DNA of 64,000 nt from contig VZTG01006295.1 in the NCBI GenBank assembly GCA_013397845.1, forward strand, positions 258,740 to 322,739, written 5' to 3'. Made by a program: the position numbers and the translations under genes. The notes beneath the pieces are model-generated. The model was not told the DNA's origin. It made no database searches and saw only the letters and a program-made list of their open reading frames with translations. Below, piece after piece: positions 13,101 through 25,100 of this stretch (within the stretch, counting starts at the first letter, position 1; each line of letters starts with the position of its first letter). The stretch comes from Melanocharis versteri (Eukaryota; Chordata; Aves; Passeriformes; Melanocharitidae).

Positions 13101-16100
13101 CCTTCTTGTGGTTGGGGTTTCTTCTTGCACAGAATTTGCTTTTCTTTTGACATTCCTATGCTTTGACATTCCTCCATGTTGGCTTTGGGTTGGGCTCTCT
13201 GAGTGATGGGTGTTTTACTGAAACCTTCTAACCCTTTGTGTTCTATTGTGCTTCCAGCCACTGATGACATTGTGAAAGTTGAAGTCTGGGATGTAGTGGA
13301 CAAAGGTAAGGTTTATAATTTTCTTTCTAATGGAGATTCATTGTTCTTTCTCAATTTAATTAAAAACTTACGTGGAATTCACGTACCTGCTTACTTCTGC
13401 TTACTTCTGCTCTAAAAAAAGTCTGTATTTATGATATCACTTCCTGAAAGAATGAGGAAAGGAGAGTCTCCTATGCTAGAACCCATTATCTGGAATCTGA
13501 ACTTCAGATCAAACCCAGTGCTCCACATGCTCATGACAGATGAAGTGCCTGCTGCTCTGTGCATTTCAGTTCTCTGAGCTTTAGAATAAACTTCACCTTC
13601 TCCCCTTTATAGTTTCCTGTATGTTTAGACAAGTTCTGAGTTATTTGTTCTGGAAGTTCTTGTTGAGCTGTTTTTGTGAAGGCATTCTGTTGTTAAATTG
13701 GTAAAACTGTAGCTGCAGTGGGTAATGTATGCAGGGGGGAAGGATGAAAGAGAAGACCAATTACTTAAATTCAGTAGGACAGAAAATGCAATATGTGCAT
13801 TCCAAAACCTATTCTGAATGCTTAGCCAAGGAAAATTTTATGATATATAAATACATTTTTCATTAGTTTTCAATTTTTGTCAGAGTATAAGCTTTTGTTT
13901 TATAAAGAGCAAAACCAAACCCCAAAACATCTGTGAAGACACAGTCTGGATGAAGTGCAAACTGGGATGCAGTGGGATCTGTTCCTGGAAGGGGTTGAGG
14001 TTCAGATGTAAATCTCTACAGCCCATTCTGTAGTCCCAAATGCAGATGTTGTTTGGCTTCTAAGAGGCGTTTAGTACCAGCCAGGCTCCTGGTTTAGTGT
14101 GTGAGTATGGTCAGGAAAGCAGCTGTACAGGTAAGCAGCTCTTGCTCTGTGAGTTATGCTCCTTGTTTGGTGTCTCTGTCCGTCAAGTTTGTTGACCACA
14201 GTCATCGAAACGCAAACTTTGATGGTTTGTCTGGTGCTGCCTTTCCTGCAGCCTTGGCTGGAATCCATGCTTTCAGGCATTCCTCAGCAGAATGGCATCT
14301 CAGAGGCACCACCTGTGCAACTTACACTTGTGTTACACCAAAAACTAAGAGAAAAAGTCAATAGGGAGTGGGAAAAGGAGAAATGTCATTTTTCATGTTA
14401 GCTGAACTGTATTCAAAATAGGGAAAAAGGAAAGACAATTAGAGGTAGCATCTCTAGTTCAGATATCTAATCAAGCCTTCAGGGTAAACTTGAGCCAGAA
14501 ACTTTAAATGAAAATCCTGAGCACTTTATCTTTTTAGTGTTTTAAGCCCCAGTTTTCACAGAGTAGATAAAACCTTGCTTAGGCCAGAGTTACTGCTGAA
14601 GTCAGTCTGATTACAGTTTGGCTTTTGGATTGTGGGATAACAAGTGGAGGGCTGGAATCTGAGCTAAACATCTGCGTTCCTGCCGCCTTGCAGCTTTGGG
14701 ATGAATAGATAGATATTTTATTTGGGAGTCATGTGGTTTCAGCATTTATTTCTGTGAATAGCTTCTCTGAGCAGTCATCTTCTCAACTAGAGACTTGTCG
14801 TTTTTTTGGCGAAGGGGACGGGATGTGCCATGTGCAGATGTTGATAACAGCTCTTCTGGTCCTGCTTTAATTTCTGACAGCAGCGCCTGTGTTGGAAATC
14901 TCAAAGGACTCTCTTCCCTTCACTTTATATTCTTTTGAAGTAAAACTCATTCTGTTGAGATCCGTACTTATGGACCACAGATATGTACTTTTTTGCAATC
15001 AGTTGTACTCAATCAGTGCAGTGTAAAAATCAGATCATCATGATGTTAATGAAATCAAATCCTTTCCTATTGCCATAGCATTGTGGATTCCTGATAAGTG
15101 CAACTTTAGGAAAATGTTCATATTAAGCATGAAGAACTTGCTCATATCTAACTTTCATCCTAATGTTACAACATTTTTGTTTTCCTTCTGTATGCTTAGG
15201 ACAAAAAATCCTCCTGCGTGATGCTTTGGGTGAGAGCCACACTGGACTGTAGACTTGCAGTAGTAAAGTAGCCAGTGCTGCTGTAGCATAGTGCTGACAA
15301 GACCTGATCCTCCTGGTTTTTTTTTTCCTTGCCTGCCAGATCCTGGCTAGTGTGCATATTTAGAGTTGGGCAGAACACTGCATTTATCAGGCTGGATTTG
15401 AAACTGTCAGAAAAATGCATGTTCTGAACACGTGTTTCAACATAAAGTTTTCCAGGCTAAAATTCTTTGGCCAGTGTTTCCCCATTTCCTTTTCCAAGGA
15501 AATTAGGAGACCTCTGTTTAAATGATGTGGGAAACTGTGTTGAAAGCCCTGATGTGGGTTATAGCTTAACTAATAGGTGCATCCATGAGCTGCAGTTTTC
15601 AGCTTCAGTTGTGTAAAGCAGCTTTGAGCTCTCCCCTGCTGGGCCGTGCTGCTGTTCTGCAGTCACAGGGGACTGGGGGGAATTGCAGGAGCTGCACCCT
15701 GAAAGCCTGATGTACATTTCTGGGCTGAGGTTAGTGGTGATCTTCCTGAGTGGTGTCTCTCCTAGTGTTCCCCAGAGGTGTGCTCCCTGTCCTTGCTGGT
15801 TCATCAATGTGGGTTTTCCCTCCAGAATCCTCTGGGATGCAGAAGGCAGCTCTGCTGGCCCCGTCTAGCCAGTGGCTTAGCTTGGTATTGGTTATTTAGT
15901 ATCCAGGTGATAATTTGGAAATGTGGGGAGGTTTGTTGCAAAAGCTTCAAAGTCTGGGGTTGGTTGGTGTAGTGAGGCAGCGGGGAATGGCAGCTGCCAG
16001 ACTATGCTGCTCCTCTTGGCTTGTTCTTGGCTATTTGGGATTCTTTTTTTTAATGTGAGGATTCCCTGGAGTCCAGACTTTCCTGCTGCCTGTTGCATTC

Positions 16101-19100
16101 TCCTTGGGCCTGCTCAGGGAGCTGGGATCATGTCTGGAAAGCTGCCATTTGTTAAAATCCTCTCAAGATGAGCTTGCCTCCAGCTGTGGATTGTACTGGA
16201 TTTTGTGTGGTGTGTGTAGTAAATCTCTCCTTTGCTGCTCTTGGAACTGACAGAGCACAGGAAAGATCTCTCTCAGCGAAAGTCACAATCCTGACTCATC
16301 TTTCTGGCTTTGCAGCAAGTTGTGTAACTGCTGCAGGTCATAAAGCTCTAACAGATCCTGAGTGCAGAGAACCTGCTTGAATGCAGGAGATGCAGGAATA
16401 GTTGTGAATTCCTGTCTTGTAACTTCTGCCGCTTTGGTTCCCACATATTTTCTGATATATGACTGAAGGGATCAAATAATATTTTTTTCTGTCGCCCCCA
16501 AAATAGACAAACGCTTTCCCTTGTATTGAAGATTCCTTTCCTCCTTGCTGCCCCTTTACCCCTCTGCCTCCCAGACATGTGCTGCAAGAAGAAGATCAGA
16601 ATTCATATTTCTATTATTTTCAGATGTCCCAAGTTAGATAACAGAAAGGATGCTAATACTCCAGACATGTATTTTCAACTGGCGAAGGGGAGCAGCTCCC
16701 TTGCATGGTGGACAGCATTTGTTGGCAAGCTATACTGAATCCTTCAATCTTGCAGCAAAACTGACGGTACATACTGATGCAGAGACTCAAGTGATGATCA
16801 CAACGCCAGTGTCCAGTAGGAGCTGTTCTATAGACTCCAGGGCACTGCTGCCAAGGGTATTTAGTGCCAGTGTTGCTCTTATGCCTGTAAATGAGGAGCA
16901 GGCATCGTTCTAGGGAGAGGACCTGAGCCATTGCAGCACCAACACCTGTGTTTTCTGATTGAAGCTCGTCCATTACACATCAGTACAACTCAAAATCTGG
17001 ACCTCGTGCATATAGTGACACAATCCTCACTGTGCCCTTGCCTTTACAGGCTGAATTACATCTTTTCACTGCACAGATCTTATCTTTGTCTGGTTCATCC
17101 TGCAGTTTGGGTTCCAAAAATAGAGCCTGTGCATGAATCTGTACGCACATGCGCTTTTCAGCTCTGTGACTCCTTTGAGGTGACCTCCTTTGCAGCACTG
17201 ATGAGCAGCGTGCGAGAATATTACTCATTCCTCTGGATACACACAGAAAACTGTGAGCAGGGAGAGGTGTGCGGGTTGTGTATTCTGTCTCAAAGCATTG
17301 ACTGTAGATGTGCCCAGGTTAGACAGACACCGTGATAGTTCGGGATGGGAGGAATGATGGAGAGTATTTGTGGTTGCTTGGGCTTCTCTTGTAATACCTG
17401 GAAATTTAGGTCATGCCAAGCATGATTTAGCAGTGACTCCAGAAATAGCGATGTTTTGATATTCAGAGAAGCTGCACAAATGTCACTGACTTGAAATGAA
17501 TTGAATTGAAGTGGGAAAAGACATGCATGACCCAGACATCCCACACGTTCGGCTGCACTGGGAAGAATCAGAGCCTAGACTTGGATCCCTCAGGGAAACA
17601 CATTGCCCAAATGACGAGGGATCAGGATTAGTATTTCTGCTATTTTCAGATGTCAGCAGTAAGATGACGTGAGTGGGGCAAACATTTTGCAGTGATGCAC
17701 AGAAGCACCCACCAGAATTGCCTGCTGTAGCCTGCAGCATTAAAGCTTTTTGGAATAACTGTATTTTCTTACTATTTATCCTTGAGCTGTGTGCAGGAAA
17801 AACAAACCCTGTTTCACGTGCAGCATCTGGCTGAACCCTGAATTCCACATGTGATTCAGCAGTTTAAGAGTTGGTGGAAGCTATTTTGGTCCTCAGTGTT
17901 ACAGAGTCTTTTACAGAGTCAGTGGGAGGGTTTTTGGAGGTGCGTATGAGCTGCGAACACCTTCTGTTGTCAGCGACGCAGGAAATTTCTAGAAGTAATG
18001 AGAAGGAATCCCAAGACTGTGCCAGTATAATTTAGTTAACTCGTCATTATTTAGACTCGGAAAATACAGAACAAAGTTATTTCAGGAGTACAGTTCTTAA
18101 CTAGTGTCAGTAACATCTGGGAGATACTTGGTATCTGTCGAACATCACTCCTGAGCTTTCAGGGTTATTCTTTGTGCAGTGCTTATCATTGATAAAATTC
18201 TGGAAACTCAGAACATTCAGTTTAAACAAGAGGACAGATTTTTTTATGGTATGTCCACACTAAACCTCTTCGGCAGTAGATGACAGAAGATCTTGGGACT
18301 CCTGGCAGTCCTTAGAGCCAAGTGTCTACAGAAAATCATGTCAGCTGATGCCCACTGATAATCATAGGTACAGATACACCTCTCTGCTGAGACTCCAGGC
18401 TGTAAGATTTGGAAACACAATTAGTGTGTAACTGATTTGACGCAAAGTTTTCAGGGAGGCTGAAGTTTAAAAACACTCCTTTTCTGGGGGTGCTGAGTTA
18501 AATGCCAGTGGTACTTTAGAATGTCAGAACTTACCAAATGCTTCCCTAAGCTGTGAGGAAAGAGAGAAGCTTTAACTGCCTTAGAGGAAGCAGATGAGTT
18601 GGAGAGACACCTCTAGATTCCGTCAGGTGGCATCATGGCTGTGGGACTGCAGGGCAAGTCTCTAGCATGGTTTTCTAGTGTCTTCTACAAACGTTAAGCA
18701 CATTGCCTCTTGCACTTTTCTGGGAGCTTAATCAGGGTTGTACTTGTTCCCTGGCTTATTTTTATGTGCTTTGAGTGGTGCTTCTGGAGGATTTCCTTTC
18801 TGCGCCTTCACTAGTGATGCCCAGACGTGACCCTCTGGCTCTGGCCTTTGGAGCATATATAGGCTGTCTCTCCATCTCCACAGCCCCTTTCTCACAGTTT
18901 ATTTGATTTCTCTTGGATTTCTTCTTGCATAAGTTCTGTCTGTCTTTGAATTACTTTACTGTTCATTTTTTAGTAGACTAGATGGGATTCTTCAGCAAGG
19001 CCCTCCTCATCCCCCAGGCTTACAGTAGAAGTAGGATCTGCTTTAAGATCATGTTCAAACTGCTGTGCTCCTGTCCAGATCCATCCTCCAGTTCTTTGCC

Positions 19101-22100
19101 CAGTGTAATGCTTTTTATGTTTTTTTTACAATTCTTTTTAAGGAAAATGCAAAAAACGAGGAGATGGTTTGAAACTGGAAAATGACCCTCAGGAGGTGAG
19201 TCACCTGGAATGCAGAGGTCTGCCTCTAGGTGGGAGGCCTCTTGTCCGCCTTTGGTCCATGGGGAGCAAGTTCTATGTTTGTTTCTGCTCTAAGGCCAGC
19301 CTGGCAGGTGGGTGAGGGGCAGTGGGATCCCTGATGCTCTGCACTCTTTACTCTGTGCCTTTCAGCCCTGCTCCTGCCCTCCCTGCAACTTCCTTGCTGC
19401 TTTCCGTTCCGTCACTGGGAATGACTGTGCCCCAGATGTTTGCTCAGCAGCTTTGTGCCTGTCTGCCTGTGGGCAGAGGCAGAAAGTCCTTTTGTCAGGG
19501 CCTTCTTGTGGGGCCTGAAGAAGTGACTTGATGCCCTGCTCTGGCCGCTCCTCAGAGCTGGGCTCTTACACTCTCACTGATGCCAGTCTGCTCAGGCTGT
19601 GCAGTCAGATAAGGAGAATTTTCCTCAAAATACTCTCCCATGGGAAAAGCCTTTATGAGAACAGTTACCACAGCTGCTTCTTCCTTTGCAAACGTGGGTG
19701 CATTTTCCACTCCTGGGAAATGAGTGAGAATTGTTCCGGGGGCACCAAATTCCAGCAGGAGCCGTGGAGACCGAGTTGGGACCATGGAGACCAAGTTGGG
19801 ACCAGTACTATCTGGACTTTGCAGCATGCGGAGTCCAGATGATGGAAAGCCAATCGGGTACTAATAAATGCTGTCAGCCCTCTGTTGGAGAAGCTGCCTC
19901 CTGCTTTTGGACACCAGAAGCATTAGGAGTAAAGCCAATATCTGGGTCAGGAAAAAGATGGAATGGGAGCTGTGTCCTCTGTCCTCCACCCTGTAGTTTA
20001 TATGGAGTTCTCTTGCCAACACAGGATTTGGGAGCACAGGGGAAAGGGACAAGGATGGGTTTTGGCATGTGCTGTCAGAGACTGTCAGGTGCTTCACATC
20101 CTGTTCCTACCAGAAATGGAAGCTGGGAACCAGTGGGTATCTTATTTCAATGATAATGGTGTGAAATCCAAGGATGCTCCTTACAGTGGTTGTCACTTTA
20201 GGAAGTTTGCCTATGCAGTACTGTGTCCATTGTGTTTTGTAGCCTGAAGTTGAATCCAGTTATTTACTGCTTCTCTGCCTTTATTTCCTCAGGCAGAATC
20301 AGAAATGGCTCTGGATGCAGAGTTCCTGGATGTCTATAAGAACTGCAACGGTGTAGTGATGATGTTTGACATCACCAAGCAGTGGTAAGAGACCTTTAGT
20401 GGCACCGTGTGATTCTCCCTTGTTCAGGCAAAACAAATGACTTCCAGATATCCAGATTCCCAGTTGGATTTGGAAGCTGATAACCTGCCTAATGAGTTGA
20501 AGCAAGCTTATATCCCTTAAAATAAAAGCTTTATCTTGTGACATGGCTTTTAATACACTCCTCTCCTGGGCTTGTTCCAAACAAGCAGTGTCCCCATGGG
20601 TTGTGTGCTGCAATTGCTGATATGCTGCTGGCTGAGGCTTGATAATTAGTGCTATCACAGGTGCAAAGTGCATGTTACAAACCCCTGCTCCCCAGAACAC
20701 AAGGGAAAGGAGAATGCTAGTGAGAAATTCCCAAGAAGCTGGTATTAGTAAGGATTATTTAGAGGCCCTAGGCTGCATTAATGTACAGAAGTAATGAACT
20801 GTTCATTTTGCACATCTGAGGAGGGTGAGAGAGATAAGGAAACCAGAGTGGAAGGAGGAGGGGATGAGAGCTCCTGCTTTATATTTAGGCTGGTGTTGTT
20901 CAGGTTTGGTGTGGGTCAGTGAGCCTGTCGACAGCTGAAGGGAGGGAATCCTTTCCTTCTGCTGAGCCCAAACCGTTTTGCAGGACTGAGGGCAACATTG
21001 CTGTAGGAGATGTGAGGATTCTGGTGAAAGTGGATTATCAAGCTTTTGATGTTGTTTTTGAATAAAGAATCATCCAAACATATTGAAGGTTAATGTATTT
21101 CTCTGATGGGGTAAAGAAGCCACAGACTTGGAAGGATTTTGGAAAAAAAAATCTTGTTGTTCTTTTTTCTTTGTGATTTGTGCATGAAACTGCTAACAGA
21201 AGGATGTTCTCACTCATCTGCCTCTCTCTCTCCCCTTTGATGAAGGACATTTAACTATATTCTGAGGGAGCTTCCTAAAGTGCCAACCCACGTTCCAGTG
21301 TGTGTGCTTGGGAATTACCGGGACATGGGGGAGCACCGGGTCATCCTGCCCGGTGATGTGCGGGACCTCATTGACAACCTGAACAGGTGAGAGGTCACCG
21401 GGCAGGGCAGCAGGCCTCAGCAGCTCCCTGCCATCACCCGTAGGTAACTGTGTCACTGCTGTGTTTCGTATCCATGTCACATATATCCTCTGCCCTGCGC
21501 CTGCCTTGGGCTCCCAGAGCTCCCCATGTCTCACAAGCAGCATCTGCTGACACCATGGGCCCTTTGATATGGAGCAGATAATTTGCCATGTTCCTGGAAA
21601 CAGGGAGTGCCAGGCAGCATGTGCCTTTCAGAAGTGCTGTTTCCAACAAGTCATCTTCTTTCTGGATAGTCCTTCTCTTGTGAGAAGGACTCTCCCCACG
21701 GCACAGCTGTTCTCTACTCCAAGTGGCTGAGCTACACCAGAGCCAGCCAGTGCAGCTGTGTCCTTGCTCTGCCTCTGAGCATCCCCCACACAGCACTTGC
21801 GGGGTACGGCCAAGTAACACCTCCCTTGCCAGCCAGACAAGCATTTCCATTAAGCAGAGATCTGAGGTGCTCTGTTACGTAGTATAAAATAGTATTTGTT
21901 GGTCAAGATTCGGTAGATTGTGCCTTTTTACGTAGTTTTATGTTTTTAAGGTACTTTTTTCATTTTCCTCATCTCTTACTTGTTTATGCCTGGGTCAGGC
22001 ACAAAGAAATTGTGTCAGTTTGAAGACTTTATCCGTGATGAAATAATTTCTTTACAAATTAATTTCTATACATGATTTTTGTCAGTCTGACTGTGGTTTT

Positions 22101-25100
22101 AAAACAAAACCTTCACTGTGAAATGAACAGCTTGTAAAGCTGTGAATCCCTAGTTTAGGAAAGCAACATCCCTGTGTCCTGACAGAGTATTTCTTAGCCT
22201 GGCAGGCACATGGCACTGTCACACACCAACAGCCACCTTCTGCCACCCTTCAGTGTGAATTTTGGCTGTACACAAAGTAGTGAGTCCAAGCAGAATGACC
22301 CGCTGGGCTACATTTGAGGCTGGGGGCTGGCTTGTGGGGTGGCTCGTGGTGTGTAACTCAGCCCTGTGCAGGGTGTGCTGGTTACAGTGTTCTCCTCTCT
22401 GTTTGGCACAGGCCTCCCGGCTCCTCCTATTTCCGCTATGCTGAGTCTTCCATGAAGAACAGCTTTGGCCTCAAGTACTTGCACAAGTTCTTCAACATCC
22501 CCTTCTTGCAGCTGCAGGTAAGGCAGGGATGTTATCCTGGTGTGCTGGGTGTGTGGGACAGATTGGATTTGCTTCGTCTCTAAGGCAGGAATTTGGTATT
22601 TGGGGTTTCATTTGCTGTTAAAGGATCCTGAGTAGATTTTGTTTTCGTTAGAGCTGGTATAACAAAATTAGGTCAGACCATTGGTGCCTGTGACTTAAAC
22701 ATGTCTCTGGTTGCAAGAGGTCGGCTGTGCTGAGTTCCCAATGCTGAGCTCTGGAGAAAGGTTCCATCTTCGCTGGCATGAAAATGGCATCCAGTGGTGC
22801 AGTTACCAAGTCAAAAATGTAACATGCACACATTTGTTAAACTTTGGATTTCAATTCTGTTCAGTTAAAACTCAGATGAGAAGAGATTTGGCCATTACCT
22901 AAGCAGTTCAGGAACCTCTATTTGCTGAAAACTTTTGTCCTAATGGTAAAGGGCATTTAATATGAGATCCACGTGCTTGGATCCTGTTCACATGGACCCA
23001 ATCTCATATTTTCTTCATAACTGAGGATTCTTGGGAGGGCTGAGGGAAGGGCAAAGGCTGTGAAGGGTGGGATTCTCATCTGGGGGCCTTTAGAAGATCA
23101 CCTTTTCGGGTGATCCTACTGCGGTCTTTTAGGATCAATAGCTTATGCTTTTTGAGGACACATATGATGTTGTGTCATTGTTTTCTATCAGATGGGAAAA
23201 ATCCAGGCAGTTGATTGTAGAAAAACTCCTCCGTCGTGGGGGGTTAATGATGAGAGATCTCTATAAGTAACTTTTGGATTAAGGGGTTTATTGTGGAAGG
23301 GCCTTGCTTAGAGCTGCTAGCTGCAGCTCAAAGCAGGCCAGAGAGGTGAGGGAGAGAGGCTTGAGGGCAGGGGATGATGCAAGGGAGACAGCAGGGCGAG
23401 AGGGGGTGAGAGGAGTAAGATGTAAAGAAGAAGTGAAAAGAGAGTGTAGGAAAGAAAGAATAGAGTGCCAGGTTCTCATTTACAATACATTAAATCGTCC
23501 TCTGTGATGAATATTCTAGTTTCCAGTAACCAATGTGGTGCAAGATACAAATCCTACAACATTGACATGCAGCCTATGAGAATCCTTACATTACCATACT
23601 GCATTACATATTAAACTCTAAAGACTACTCTTTGGACCCATTCCTGTAAGCCATCAGGGTCTGATCTGGCTCTTCCGGCCTTATGTGCAGAGGGTATTGT
23701 TCAGTCGGGGGGATTACCTTCTGTCTGCCAGACCATTGTTCTCCAGTTGTGTATTAGCTAAGCTTTGGTATTTCAAAGCTTGCCTTCATTTCAATCTCAA
23801 TTACAGTTTTCATATCTTCAGCATCTTTGTGCAGACAATCATATCTATAAGGTTTCTCAGTCTCATCTTCCCCTGCAGTTGATCTTGGTTATCTTTCACC
23901 AGTAATTGAAGTGTCTGTGTGTATTTTTATATAAATAATCCCCAGTGAAATGCCAGTTCAGAAGGAGCTGAGATATATTAGTGGATGTTACCAGGTCCTC
24001 AGGCTGCTGAGCAGAAAGAACCAGGATAGGAGAATTGAATGTATAAAACCCCAGTGAAACAAGTCAAACAATTTTTTGAGGAGGAGGTTGTAGAAATCTG
24101 AGCTATGAATCCAGCCTGCTGCTCAGTGGGGAAGATTGAAATCTGCCAGTGTGTTGCTGGTGAAATGTTTGGGTTTATGACACTGTGCATTTGGAAGCTT
24201 TTGGTTCCTTCCACCCTTTGGGGTGGTCTTTGGTTTTGGGGCTTTACTTGATGTCAGACTTCTGCCGAGATGAGCTGCATTGGTTTTTCCAGTGCCCCTT
24301 GCACTCGTGCCACAGGTTTATGAGCAGTGCCTCATGCTGCTCCATGGTAGCTGCCTTGGGGCACTTTGCTGCTCCCAGACACTCGCTGGGAACCTTGTGT
24401 TGGAGTGCACAGGGACTGGGGCTGGCCCTGTTTAACATCCAGTGCAGCATGAGCTGAAATTTGTAGGAAAATCACATCTAGACTTAATTCCTGAAGGTAC
24501 TACTTATCCCTTCAGAGATCCTTGCCAATACCAGGCTCTAGAAAGGAGTTTTTTCCTTTGGAGCAGAGCAGGATTAAAGGAGAGGGGTACTGCTAGGTAT
24601 GAAATGCACATAGAATTTAATCAGGCTCAGAGGTTTCTGTGTCCTTCAGCCTGCCTGTCCACAGCTTTCCTGGGCAGAGTGGTCCAGCTATGTCCAAGGT
24701 CCCAGGCTGTGCCTCAGCAGGGTTGATGTCAGGGTGTGGTTTTCAGTGGCACATTCCTGTGCTCAGTTTACAGTCATGCATCTTCCATGGAGAAAGCAGG
24801 GGCTGAAATCCATACCCCCAGTACAGAGCACATTCTCTCTGTCAATCTGGGCTCTTCAATTATTTATCAGTTCATTTCCAGGGGCAGGATTAGCAAACCC
24901 AAGGATGCGGTTTAGCTGTAGGTATTGCTGGTGGCCCACAGATGGGATCAGGTCACCCAGGCCTCCATGTGCTGCACTGGAAGGAGACAGGATTCTGCAG
25001 ACAGCTGAAATTGCCTTATCCCAGGAAGCCCTTGAAAGTGGCTTTCAGCCAAAGCATTGGTCTGTAGCACATTATTTATTCTCTTCCTTTGGGTCATTGC

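Larger units (their letters stand above)
19196..22411 (+). other. RABL6: RABL6 introns 4-6 (outside exons 5 and 6)
   Basis: Three short introns (19196-20292, 20385-21245, 21387-22411). Only a 20-bp tandem duplication at 19765-19804 was noted; the rest is unremarkable. Confidence 0.75.
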
